Positions 6,921 through 15,809 of a DNA stretch of 64,000 nucleotides are shown piece after piece; positions within the stretch are counted from its first letter, which is position 1; each line of letters starts with the position of its first letter. The DNA is from DAOUJI01 sp965237875 (GTDB taxonomy: Bacteria > Chloroflexota > Dehalococcoidia > Lucifugimonadales > JAGWBF01). The notes under the pieces are model-generated. The model saw nothing but the letters and a program-made list of their open reading frames with translations, was not told the origin of the DNA and made no database searches. Position numbers and translations under genes: made by a program. Where the stretch lies: contig CBDEGP010000001.1 of the NCBI GenBank assembly GCA_965237875.1, positions 434,001-498,000 on the forward strand. The letters run 5' to 3'.

Positions 6921-9289
6921 ATGAGGATTAAATCCATAGAGTTAGCGTGGTTTCGCGGGGCCGCCGATCCAGTTTCGCTTGAGCCCAACTGTAAGTCTGA
7001 TGGTCGTCTACGGAGAAAATGGTTCTGGCAAATCGTCCTTCGTAGATGCAGTGGAGTACGTACTCAATAACGGTAGTATAGAGCATCTCAAGACCGAGTA
7101 CAGTGGTTCTCACCAATTGAATGCTATTCCCAACACGCACAAATCCGAGGCCAGCAAAACCGTGTTGAGGTTCAAGTTTAAAGACGACTCCGAGCTCAAA
7201 ATCAATTTCAGTCCAAATGGATCATCGAAGAGTTCAGGCGCCCAAGGAATTGCCATGGGCGAGTGGGAGTATAGGCAGACGATACTTAGGCAAAACGAAG
7301 TTTCAGAGTTTATACACGACACAAAGGGCAAAAAATACTCGGCGTTATTGCCCCTGTTTGGGTTGCACAAAATGGAGGTTGCAGCTGAGAATCTCCGCAA
7401 GCTTGCAAAAAGCGTAGAGACTGAAGCTAGGCTTAACGAGAGAAAAACCAATCTTAAACAAGTAGAGAATCAACGAAAGGATGCATTCGGAACGCAGAGC
7501 CATGACGAAATTGTCGAGACAATTGATAATCTTTACGCACAGTATTGCGAGGACGACTTAACCACGAATGATGCGTTGTCACGTTGTAATGAGTTGGAAA
7601 CTGCTATAGGCGGTCGGACCAAAGGGTACTCGGCCGACAATCAGAAGCACTTTTTACTCATGGGAGTGACTGAGTTAAATCTCAATGGTAGCGTTGATGC
7701 CGTACGTGCCTCCAGTGTGGACCTTGCTGGGTGGTTGGACCCCCAAATTGCTGAGAAGCTAGCGGTCTTGCAGTCGGCCGGTGTGTTCGTAGACGGTCTC
7801 AAGGACACAGAAATAGTGGAATGTCCGGCGTGTGGGCAGACGATTACGGTCGATGCATTCCGCGAACACGTCAAGGCGGAAAGCGAGCGCCTCCAAGAGA
7901 TCAACGATATTTTTAATACCTAATAAGGCTAGAATTGGGAACGTCTGCGACACCTTGAATTCGGTCAAGTCAAACTTTGACAGGCCTGAGTTGAAGGCGT
8001 GGCGAAACGGACTCGGTGAGGCAGCTATCATCGATGGCTTCGATTACCTAGACGGGATGGATCTCAAAGCGCTTCGTGAGGCTTGCAGCGATGACAACCT
8101 AACAGCTATTGAGAGTAAGGTGTTGCCACTAGTGGCTGCTGCCGCGTTAGATTCCAAGGATGCACCGTTAGATGTTCAGAAGCTAACAGCGGATCAGAAG
8201 CTGTTGGCGGTCGCAAAATCCGTGATTGCTGCCAAAGACTTGGAAACAGAAATAACACACGGTGATGCTCTAGTCGCACTGATAAACTCATTGGAGCAGG
8301 GAATACGTCTCGAAATCCGGCAACGGTCTCAAAGTATCATTGACAATATTTCCGAAGACATAGAGTCCATGTGGGAGACCCTGCATCCTGGCGAGAGAAT
8401 CGACGGCGTACGCCTTTCCTTGCCACCGGGCGCTGACAAGGCGATCGACGTTGTTCTGAAATTTCACGGATTGGAACAAGAATCTCCTCGCCTCACACTT
8501 TCGGAAGGGTATAGAAACAGTCTTGGCCTTTGCATATTTCTGGCTATGGCCAAGCATGTTGTCGACATGGAACGTCCTCTGTTTTTGGACGACGTGGTCG
8601 TGGGCTTGGACCGAAACCACCGTGGGATGATTCAAGCACTGCTAGAGAAAGAGTTCAGTGATCGGCAGGTGGTGATCCTTACTCATGACCGGGAATGGTA
8701 CACAGAACTGCGACATCAGTTAGGAGATAACAATAGATGGATTTTCAGAACGCTTTTGCCATATGAAACTCCGGATATCGGCATTCGATGGTCGCACAAA
8801 ACTACGACCTTCAATGACGCCCGCGCCTTGATTAAGGAGCGCCCAGATGCAGCCGGGAACGATCCTCGGAAAATCATGGATGTAGAGCTTTCGATGATTG
8901 CCGAACACCTTCAGATCCGGTTGCCATATCTGCGCTCAGACAAAAACGACAGGCGTATGGCCCACGACTTTTTGACGCACCTGGTTGCAGACGGAAAGGA
9001 GTGCTTCCAGAAGAGGTCTGGAAATGAATACGTTGTCAACACGGAAGCGATTAGTGCGTGTATCAAAGCGGACCAGCTTCTTATGTCTTGGGGCAATCGT
9101 GCATCACACACTTTCGACATCGTCGGGCCGGAAGCAATCAAGCTGATAGATGCTTGTGAGATTGCCATTGCGTGTTTCAAGTGCGACTCGTGCGACCCAC
9201 CCAGTAGTGTTTGGAGACTTGACGACAAACAATCCGAGTTGGTCCAGTGTCAGTGCGGCGAAATACGCTGGCGATATGGAAAGGCGTAA
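6921..9289 (+). pseudogene. Rad50/RecF-like AAA/ABC ATPase with zinc hook, two frameshifts
   Basis: Three consecutive frames encode one protein of about 790 residues. Frame one starts at ATG 6921 (AGGA 6 nt upstream) with MRIKSIELAWFRGAADPVSL. Frame two takes over near 6995-7001 and carries Walker A (YGENGSGKSSF), a coiled-coil stretch and a zinc-hook-like CPAC. Frame three takes over in a T5 run at 7910-7914. It carries the ABC signature (LTLSEGYRNSLG), Walker B (RPLFLDDVVVGLD) and the H-loop (VVILTHDREW). A C-terminal extension follows with GNRASHTFD and two cysteine pairs (CDSC, CQCGE), possibly a zinc ribbon. Architecture resembles SMC/Rad50-type or RloC/Septu-type defence ATPases. Each shift is one extra base, so this is a recent pseudogene or a sequencing artefact; everything else is intact. 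Confidence 0.75.
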
Positions 9290-9919
9290 GGGCAGTACGA
9301 AACGGCACATCAAGTGCGGAGAATACTCTTCAGGACGTACCCATTCTGGAACCGGAGAGAAAGGCAACGATCCCCGGATCTTTCACAGCCTGCCCCGGCG
9401 AAGGCCAGGGTTGTAAAACGCTTCCACACAGTGGACCCGTAGCATCAACGAATCAGACGAGTGACCTCGGCCACAGTCACCGCAACCGTGCCATTCTTGA
9501 GATAGCTTCGCTACCGAGTGGACATTTATTGGATGGGGAGGCCTTGGTGAACTCAACAGGTAGTTAAGCGAGGGTCTTGTCCCTAAACTAAGGGCGGTTG
9601 TCACCATCGTGGAGCAGTAGGGATGTGGAAAGAAAGAAGCCCTTCCTGGGGCTCAAGAACGGCTGACATTGAACAACTGAACCAACGACTCAAAGGACTT
9701 ACAGGGGCACCACCAACTCAAACATGGTTCCGTCTACCGTCCACTACCGCCCACCAATAGGCGCCGTGGACCGAAATGTACGCCGACGCGGGATGTCCGC
9801 GGTGTCTTGCTTCCGACTCGAACGTCATCCCGCGAGGAACCCTGGGGCGTCGGCCACCGGTGTAGAGCGTGGCGGGCGGCCGTGCCAACGGGCGTCCCGA
9901 TAGGATATAGAAGCAGCGC
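9290..9919. other. Intergenic region with a REP-like repeat
   Basis: No supported gene is present in about 630 bp. A short imperfect hairpin repeat at 9387-9416 (AGCCTGCCCCGGCGAAGG, then GGGTTGTA) recurs at 15781-15809. Short open frames here have no domain or start signal. Confidence 0.5.
9387..9416. repeat. REP-like dispersed repeat, copy 1
   Basis: It is a 29-30-bp sequence starting AGCCTGCCCCGGCGAAGG and ending GGGTTGTA. It matches 15781-15809 with two differences. CCCCGGC and the following GGCC/GTCGGGG can form a small hairpin. Confidence 0.6.
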
Positions 9920-10477
9920 CTAAATGGGCAGCGCCTCTTCGGCACGCTCCTCCGGCAGCTCAACCCCGAAGGCGTTCACGTTGAATGCGAGCATGGCGTA
10001 ACATCCCATCAGGGTAGTGAGTTCAGTGGCGCCGTTGACGCCGAACTGGGCTACTACCGCGTCGAAAGCCTCCTGGCTGACGCGACGGGTCCGGAAGAAT
10101 TCTCGTCCATAGTTCACTACCGCGATCTCGTCCTCGGCCGGGCCCGGCAGCTCCATCCGATCCCGCAGGGCATCCACGATCTCGTCGCGCAGACCCGCGC
10201 GCCGCGCTGCCGGAGCATGTGCGTTCCAGATGAACTGGCAATCGTTTTCTCGGGCCGCCAACAGCATCGCCAGTTCCCGGATGCGGGGCGATAGCGAGGT
10301 GTCGGTGCGAAGATAGAGGGCCAGACCGAGGGCGCGTTGGGCGACTTCGGGTGCGTTGAGCATGACGGAACCGGGACCAGTGGTCGGCACTTCACCTCGG
10401 TTCGCCACGAACGCGTCGAAAGCCTCCCGTTCACGTTCAGGCACGGATTCTCTGGTTACTATGGGCGTTCTTGCCAT
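9920..10477 (-). CDS. Carboxymuconolactone decarboxylase-family (AhpD-like) protein
   Basis: This 185-residue all-helical protein has the CMD/AhpD layout: TSLSPRIRELAMLLAARENDCQFIWNAHAPAARRAGL, followed by DEIVDALRDR. The usual CxxC redox pair of AhpD is reduced to a single Cys (ENDCQFIWNAH), as in CMD-type and uncharacterised paralogues that act as decarboxylases or cofactor-free lyases. ATG 10477 has GGGGAGG 5 nt upstream. In related genomes such genes sit among aromatic or terpenoid catabolic genes, which matches the Rieske ferredoxin and monooxygenase nearby. The exact substrate is unknown. Confidence 0.82.
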   Translation of the reverse strand: MARTPIVTRESVPEREREAFDAFVANRGEVPTTGPGSVMLNAPEVAQRALGLALYLRTDTSLSPRIRELAMLLAARENDCQFIWNAHAPAARRAGLRDEIVDALRDRMELPGPAEDEIAVVNYGREFFRTRRVSQEAFDAVVAQFGVNGATELTTLMGCYAMLAFNVNAFGVELPEERAEEALPI

Positions 10478-10576
10478 GTCAGCCTCCCCGCGTATGCGAA
10501 TGGTTTACGAGCTCCGCCCAAGCTGGTTGGGAGCTCTGTGGGATTCCCCGCTCCAACTCTGGCCTGATGCAGGCCT

Positions 10577-10735
10577 CTACGAGTCTATCCGGTAGACACG
10601 AGCGGCGTTGTCGTGGAACATCGCTGCTCTTTCCGTGGCCGAATAGCCTCTGGTCATGCGCTTGAAAGCATTGTACATGACGTTGCGGGAGTAGGGCACC
10701 TTGTACGGAGGGAAGTTGCTTTCGAACAAGCGGGC
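10577..10735 (-). pseudogene. Remnant of amidohydrolase-2 family gene (C-terminal about 50 codons)
   Basis: The minus strand encodes RLFESNFPPYKVPYSRNVMY, then NAFKRMTRGYS, then AAMFHDNAARVYRIDS and a TAG stop at 10577-10579. This is the characteristic C-terminus of PF04909 TIM-barrel metal-dependent hydrolases, after the metal-binding Asp region. No upstream part of the gene is present: the frame loses similarity beyond about 10735. It is a deletion remnant next to the Rieske ferredoxin promoter. An intact paralogue family member is at 18413. Confidence 0.72.
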
Positions 10736-10939
10736 TGGAACCGGGGCAAGAACACATCCGCATCCGGCGGGCCTCGGCGGCAGGGAAGCTCTCGTATGGA
10801 GAAGCCGACCGGTGAGTGTTCAGATTATCCCCAGGCCGTAGAATGTAGACAAAGGTCCAGAAAACCATCGGGCAGTTATGCAACTGTCTATAGCTGTTGT
10901 ATACTCCCCTCCGCTTAATCCCTGCCGACTAGGAGAAAC

Positions 10940-11296
10940 ATGCACCCACTGGACTACACCGAGGCAGCCAAGACCACTGACGTTGCGCCCGGCGAAAAAA
11001 AGGTCGTGGTTGTTGAAGGCGAGCGGTACGTGCTTGTAAACCTGGACGGTGAGTTCGCCGCCATACTGGACGAGTGCGGCCATGCAACCGCCTTGCTGTC
11101 CAAGGGGAAGCTGGAGGGGGATGTAATCGTTTGCCCCCGCCACTTTGCCCGCTACGACCTGCGCACCGGCGCTCTGGTGCACGGCCCACTGGCTGACGAC
11201 GTGCCTGTCTGCGAGGTTCTGGTAGAGGAAGGGACCGTCTACCTGAAACCGCCAGCCGAACTGGGCTTGCCAAAGTCCGACTGGAGGTACAGGTAG
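10940..11296 (+). CDS. Rieske-type [2Fe-2S] ferredoxin
   Basis: The protein has 118 residues. The iron-sulfur ligands are Cys46-x-His48 (DECGHA) and Cys65-x2-His68 (CPRHFARYD), 16 residues apart, as in soluble Rieske ferredoxins and NirD-like proteins. There is no membrane anchor or catalytic oxygenase domain, so it should carry electrons to a partner oxygenase or reductase. The region usually forming the first ligand loop has ATALLSKGKLEGDVIVCPRH. ATG 10940 follows AGGAG. No oxygenase large subunit lies next to it; the nearby flavin monooxygenase and molybdenum hydroxylase do not normally need a Rieske partner. Confidence 0.87.
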   Translation: MHPLDYTEAAKTTDVAPGEKKVVVVEGERYVLVNLDGEFAAILDECGHATALLSKGKLEGDVIVCPRHFARYDLRTGALVHGPLADDVPVCEVLVEEGTVYLKPPAELGLPKSDWRYR

Positions 11297-11710
11297 ACTG
11301 CAGAGTACATATCCGTAGCTGTCCCCTCCTAGCCCACAAAATAGGCCGAACTCCCTAAATCCATCGCTCGTCAAGCCTGTATGGAGCTTGACCTATACGG
11401 CATCTGGGCCTGTGTTGAAACACACTTTTTCCTTATGCATGAGAATCTACGGGCTATGCCTGGTAAAGACGTGAAAGCGCCTGTGCCGGAGGCCCCCCGG
11501 ACTAATCCCTTGTGTGGACCAACCAGCGATTTTTGTTGACACGACAACAGCTAAAGGCTCTGGTTTCCTGATTACGGGGACTCGAACGGATCAAATGCGG
11601 GGGTGCGTACGCGGTGTTATACTAGGCGACTGTTGCGTTGAAACTCGCTAGGACCACAAGGAGAAGGTTAAGTCTGGGCTCTTCCAAACCGCCTCAGATT
11701 CGGGATATTC
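11297..11710. other. Intergenic region upstream of LLM gene
   Basis: About 410 bp without a gene, holding the extended -10 promoter described at 11615-11623 and an isolated Shine-Dalgarno-like AAGGAGAAGG at 11657-11666. Confidence 0.5.
11615..11623 (+). promoter_or_regulatory. Extended -10 promoter element
   Basis: TGTTATACT matches the extended -10 form TGnTATAnT. No good -35 is seen. Transcription would start about 80 nt before the LLM gene. Confidence 0.4.
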
Positions 11711-12895
11711 ATGGCGCCCTTCCACCAGATTGGTGAGAACCCCACTCTAGCGCTCGAACGGGACATGGAGCTGATCGAATGGTTGGACAGGCTGGGATTC
11801 GATGAGGCGTGGATCGGCGAACACCACAGCGCCGGTTGGGAAACCATCTCCTCTCCTGAGATCTTCATAGGCGCTGCAGCCCAGCGGACCAAGCACATTA
11901 AGTTAGGGACCGGAGTCATCAGCCTCCCATACCATCACCCTTTGATGGCCGCCAACCGAATGTTGCAGCTGGACCACATGACCCGAGGGAGAGTGATGAT
12001 GGGGGTCGGGCCTGGAGCCCTGGTAGGGGATGCGTTCATGATGGGCATCGATCCGCCGACACAGCGGCGCCGAATGGACGAGGCCCTGGGTATCATCCTT
12101 CGCCCGTGGACGGAGAAAGAGCCTATAACCTACGAGTCGGAGTGGTTTACTCTAAGAGAAGCGCGGGCCCACCTGCGGCCCTACTCCCAGCCGCATATGC
12201 CGGTGGCGGTGGCAGCCTCTCAGTCGCTGGCAGGTATGATCAGCGCTCGGAAATACGGAGTTGGGGTTCTGTCTCTCAATACCGTCAGGCTGCCCGGGGC
12301 CGTAGCCCCCGACCTGGCTGAATTCTGGCAAATCGCCGAGGAGACAGCAGCGGAAAACAATAAGACGGTCAATCGCAATGACTGGGGTCTGGCGCTCCAC
12401 GTACACCTGGCCGGAAGTCGCAAGGAAGCAATTGAACAAGCCCGGGTCGCGGCGGGGCGCTACCAGCGGTTATATTATGAAGATATCCTGGGACTGCCCC
12501 AGGCATCCGACGTCTCCGAAGACAAGATAATCGATTACATGGTGGAGACCAATAATTGGTGTGTCGGAACTCCTGATGACCTGGTCGAGCACATTCTAAG
12601 ACTGGATGAGGAGTCGGGGGGATTCGGCAGGGCGCTTGTTCAGGCTACGGAATGGGTCACCCGGGAACAGGCGCTCCACTCCTACGAGCTGATAGCCCGC
12701 TACGTAATGCCCCGATTCCAAGGGTCTCTTACAAGCCTGGAAGACTCAGCCGCTTGGACGATTGAGAAAAGGCCTGAGCTCGTCAGCCTTGCCGCTAAAG
12801 GGGTGGGCAAAGTCTCCCCCCATTATCTCTGTCTCCTCTTTGAGCCAGCCGGCGCCGATTCCGAAGATGAACCGGCCGTTGGAGAAGTGGTCTAG
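11711..12895 (+). CDS. Luciferase-like flavin monooxygenase (LLM)
   Basis: The 394-residue protein belongs to the bacterial luciferase-type, FMN-dependent monooxygenases (PF00296): APFHQIGENPTLALERDMEL, GFDEAWIGEHHSAGWE, KLGTGVISLPYHHPLM and GRVMMGVGPG. Such enzymes oxygenate ketones, alkanes or terpenoids with reduced FMN. The start is uncertain: the family's first strand (RFGIF) is encoded just upstream in frame at 11696-11710 but has no ATG/GTG/TTG. The good ribosome binding site at 11657-11666 is too far from ATG 11711. The last 30 or so residues (after SLAAKG) are not LLM sequence; they read antisense through a second, truncated LLM gene, so the natural C-terminus has been replaced by a rearrangement. 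Confidence 0.83.
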   Translation: MAPFHQIGENPTLALERDMELIEWLDRLGFDEAWIGEHHSAGWETISSPEIFIGAAAQRTKHIKLGTGVISLPYHHPLMAANRMLQLDHMTRGRVMMGVGPGALVGDAFMMGIDPPTQRRRMDEALGIILRPWTEKEPITYESEWFTLREARAHLRPYSQPHMPVAVAASQSLAGMISARKYGVGVLSLNTVRLPGAVAPDLAEFWQIAEETAAENNKTVNRNDWGLALHVHLAGSRKEAIEQARVAAGRYQRLYYEDILGLPQASDVSEDKIIDYMVETNNWCVGTPDDLVEHILRLDEESGGFGRALVQATEWVTREQALHSYELIARYVMPRFQGSLTSLEDSAAWTIEKRPELVSLAAKGVGKVSPHYLCLLFEPAGADSEDEPAVGEVV

Positions 12896-13198
12896 CGTTG
12901 CCACCTCTTTGGCCAAGCGCAAGGGGTTGTGCTCCGGGACCAGGCAGATGCCGGCGCCAAGCTTAATCGTGGCAGTTACAGCAGAAGCCCGTGCCAGGGC
13001 CACAAACTGGTCCACAATTCGGTAATAGTCCTCGGTGAACGTGCCGTCAGCGGTATACGGGACTCGTGTCTTGATTTCAACGGGTGTTGTCACGTGTTCC
13101 GGAACCCAGAAGGACTCGAAACCCAGCTCCTCGGCTCGCTTCGCCAGCGCCGCCGGGTCCATAGAGTCCGTCTGGAGCACGAAAACACCGATGTCCAT
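12746..13198 (-). pseudogene. Truncated F420/FMN-type LLM gene
   Basis: The minus strand from ATG 13198 (AGAGGCGG upstream) encodes the N-terminal part of a second LLM: MDIGVFVLQTDSMDPAALAK, ELGFESFWVPEHVTTP, IKLGAGICLVPEHNPLRLAK and NGRFIFGIGAGWLKEE. Similarity ends at about GGDFAH (near 12805). Only 150 codons remain, whereas the family needs about 280-300. The open frame then continues antisense through the tail of the convergent LLM gene to 12746. A deletion seems to have joined two convergent LLM genes tail to tail. Confidence 0.8.
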
Positions 13199-13273
13199 GA
13201 CCGCCTCTTTGATTGATGTCTCTCTACGCTGCCAGTGTGCCCTAGTCGATTTAGCCGGCCCCCCTCGCTTGTC

Positions 13274-15538
13274 CTAGTCCTTATCCTTTTCCCAGAGGGC
13301 TTCCAGCGCTGCTCCAGGTGACATGGGCAAATGGCGCATACGCACGTTCGTGGCGCGGGCGACGGCGTTGGCAATGGCTGCCATAGGAGGCACGATCGGC
13401 GCCTCGCCCACGCCCCGCACACCATAGGGATGGCCTGGGTTGGGCACTTCCACGATCACTGTGGTGATCATCGGAACGTCGAGGCTGGTGGGAATGCGGT
13501 AGTCCAGGAACGAAGGATTTTCCATCCGGCCGTCTGTGTCAAAGACATATTGTTCGTTCAAGGCCCAGCCGATGCCCTGGACTACGCCGCCTTGCATTTG
13601 GCCCTCGACGTAACTGGGATGGATGGCCTTTCCCGCATCATGCACCACGGTGTAGTCGAGGATGGTGACCTTCCCTGTCTCCGGGTCCACCTCAACGTCG
13701 GCGATGTGGGTGCAAAAGGCGCCTCCCGAAGCCCTGGGATCAACGCTTACCTGGCTCGAAATCGGTCCCCCGGTGTCGTTCAATCGGCCAGCCAGTTCCT
13801 TGAAGCTCATTTGCAGGTCGGTGTCCGACTTGTGCCGGAACACTCCATCCACAAGGTCTATATCTTCCGCTGGCACGTCCCAGATTACGGCGGCCCGGTC
13901 GATCATCAGCCTCTTGATATTCAGGGCACACTCGTAGGCGGCTATGCCGCTGGCATAAGTGGTGCGGCTTCCACCGGTTACCAGCGTGTAACCCACCGAC
14001 TCGGTGTCGCCCACGCTGGGATGCACGTCTTCGGCGGCTATACCCAACACCTCGGCGGCATGCATGGCTATAGATGCGCGGCTTCCGCCAATGTCGGTGG
14101 AGCCTTCCACAAGGCTGATAGCGCCGTCGCTGTTCACTCCTATGGAGCAACTGGACTGCATTCCAACGTTGAACCAATACCCAGAGGCTACCCCGCGGCC
14201 TCGCCAAGGCCCCGTCAGAGGCGTATTGTACTGGGCGGAATCTTTGGCTGCTTCCAGAACCTCCACGTTTCCGACCCGGGGAAAGACGGGACCGTCAACA
14301 CGCCGGGAGCCTTCTTTGGAAGCGTTGACAAGACGAAACTCGATGGGGTCCATCTCCAGCTTCTCGCAGATCTCATCCACCACCTGCTCCCCGGCAAAGG
14401 CTGCGTTGGGAGCGCAGGGCGCCCGGTAGGAGGCTGTCCTCGGTTTGTTGACCACCACGTCATACCCCTCCGCCCGCATGTTCTCTATTTTATAAGGGGA
14501 GAAAATGACCTGGGCTCCCGAGGTCACCATCGACCCAGGGTAGGCGCCGGCCTCGAAGGCCAGATTGGCGTAGGCCGCGGTTATCTTACCTGCCTTGGTG
14601 ACCCCCATCTTCACTTTCATATAGGAGGCGGCAGTCGGGCCGGTGCTCTCAAAGACTTCAGCGCGGCTCATGGTTATTTTGACCGGACGGGCCGCCTTGC
14701 GGGAAAGTAAAGCAGCCAAGGGCTCCAGGTAGATTCTGATTTTCCCGCCAAATCCTCCGCCGATTTCCATGGGCGCCACCTTGATCCTGGAAACCGGTAA
14801 ATCCAAGGTCTGCGCCAACGCGTCCCTCGCATAGAAGGCGCCCTGGGTGCTGGTCCAGACATGTAGCTGACCGTCGGGGTTCCACAGGGCTGTGCTGGTA
14901 TGGGGCTCAATATAGCCCTGGTGCACAGTGGCATTGGTGAATTCCCGCTCCACCACAATGTCGGCCTCCGCGAATCCCTTTTCCAGGTCACCCTGCTCAT
15001 ACCGGAAGTGGCTGGCGACATTGCCATGTTTGTCGGTTTGCTCTCCGAGCTCCGTCAGGGTCAAATCATCGTGCAGCAACGGAGCGTCGTCTTTCATTGC
15101 ATCCAGAACGTCCATCACGGGAGGCAAAACCTCGTATTGGACGTCGATCAGTTGCAGGGCGGCTTCCGCGACATGAGGGTCGATTGCCGCCACAGCGGCC
15201 ACCGGATGGCCCTTATAGAGCGCCTTTTCCCGGGCCATGACGTTGTCACTGTTGAACCGGGCGTCACGACTAGGATTCTCCATGTGGGCTATCGGCATGT
15301 CTTGGCCGCTAATCACAGCCTTGACGCCTGGGTAAACCAGGGCTTTGCTGACATCGATGGACTTTATACGAGCATGGGCGTGGGGACTCTGCAGCGCCTT
15401 GCGGTGGAGGTTCCCCGACGCCTGGAAGTCAGCGCCGAATTTAGCCCGGCCGGTAACCTTGTCGGCGCCGTCGGGCCGGATCGGCCGCGTGCCCACGACT
15501 TTGTATTCAGTGTTGGAAAGGACGATGTTCGATGCCAA
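13274..15538 (-). CDS. Molybdopterin-binding subunit of xanthine/aldehyde oxidase-type dehydrogenase
   Basis: This 754-residue protein has the full two-domain architecture of the molybdenum hydroxylase large subunit. The N-terminal domain includes VTGRAKFGADF and KALQSPHAHARIKSID. The Moco-binding GGGFGGK is near residue 262 and ASYRAPCAPNA further on. GVRGVGEAP near residue 712 holds the catalytic Glu. The CO dehydrogenase active-site loop (VAYRCSFR type) is absent. It would hydroxylate an aldehyde or N-heterocycle in the cytoplasm. The start is TTG 15538 with AGAGGT 7 nt upstream. The partner FAD and 2Fe-2S subunits are not adjacent, so they must be encoded elsewhere. Confidence 0.9.
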   Translation of the reverse strand: MASNIVLSNTEYKVVGTRPIRPDGADKVTGRAKFGADFQASGNLHRKALQSPHAHARIKSIDVSKALVYPGVKAVISGQDMPIAHMENPSRDARFNSDNVMAREKALYKGHPVAAVAAIDPHVAEAALQLIDVQYEVLPPVMDVLDAMKDDAPLLHDDLTLTELGEQTDKHGNVASHFRYEQGDLEKGFAEADIVVEREFTNATVHQGYIEPHTSTALWNPDGQLHVWTSTQGAFYARDALAQTLDLPVSRIKVAPMEIGGGFGGKIRIYLEPLAALLSRKAARPVKITMSRAEVFESTGPTAASYMKVKMGVTKAGKITAAYANLAFEAGAYPGSMVTSGAQVIFSPYKIENMRAEGYDVVVNKPRTASYRAPCAPNAAFAGEQVVDEICEKLEMDPIEFRLVNASKEGSRRVDGPVFPRVGNVEVLEAAKDSAQYNTPLTGPWRGRGVASGYWFNVGMQSSCSIGVNSDGAISLVEGSTDIGGSRASIAMHAAEVLGIAAEDVHPSVGDTESVGYTLVTGGSRTTYASGIAAYECALNIKRLMIDRAAVIWDVPAEDIDLVDGVFRHKSDTDLQMSFKELAGRLNDTGGPISSQVSVDPRASGGAFCTHIADVEVDPETGKVTILDYTVVHDAGKAIHPSYVEGQMQGGVVQGIGWALNEQYVFDTDGRMENPSFLDYRIPTSLDVPMITTVIVEVPNPGHPYGVRGVGEAPIVPPMAAIANAVARATNVRMRHLPMSPGAALEALWEKDKD

Positions 15539-15606
15539 TTTGCTAACCTCTTGATTGGGATATTGGTCTTGGCTGATTCCAGTCCGCCATGCCTGACAGC
15601 CGGCCG

Positions 15607-15765
15607 CTACTCTGCGGTGTAACCGCCGTCGATGACCAGCTCGCTGCCGGTGACGAAGGACGATTCGTCCGACGCCAGGTAGAGGGCGCCATAGGCTATA
15701 TCTTCCGACAGCCTCAAGCCCACGAGCCGCGGCGCCGATTCGGCCTCGTAAAGCAGGTTCTCCAT
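15607..15765 (-). pseudogene. Remnant of short-chain dehydrogenase (C-terminal 52 codons)
   Basis: The minus strand encodes LSEDIAYGALYLASDESSF, then VTGSELVIDGGYTAE and a stop. This is the standard C-terminus of classical SDR proteins, like the intact copies at 21602 and 35708. The Rossmann and catalytic YxxxK parts are missing. Upstream of codon MENLLYEAES similarity stops, and a REP-like repeat lies at 15781-15809, so the break is next to a repeat. Confidence 0.75.
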
Positions 15766-15780
15766 GCGAGAGTCACTCAG

Positions 15781-15809
15781 AGCCTGCCCCGGCGAAGGTC
15801 GGGGTTGTA
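15781..15809. repeat. REP-like dispersed repeat, copy 2
   Basis: AGCCTGCCCCGGCGAAGG followed by TCGGGGTTGTA is the second copy of the element at 9387-9416. It directly abuts the truncated SDR. Confidence 0.6.

Noticed and set aside
6921..9289. Reading the ATPase region as two or three separate genes
   Set aside because: Walker A in one frame and signature, Walker B and H-loop in the next are halves of one ATPase domain; no ribosome binding site or start precedes the third-frame part at its similarity boundary.
13331..14710. 459-codon plus-strand open frame opposite the molybdenum hydroxylase gene
   Set aside because: Antisense shadow; the minus strand encodes the complete cofactor-binding protein.
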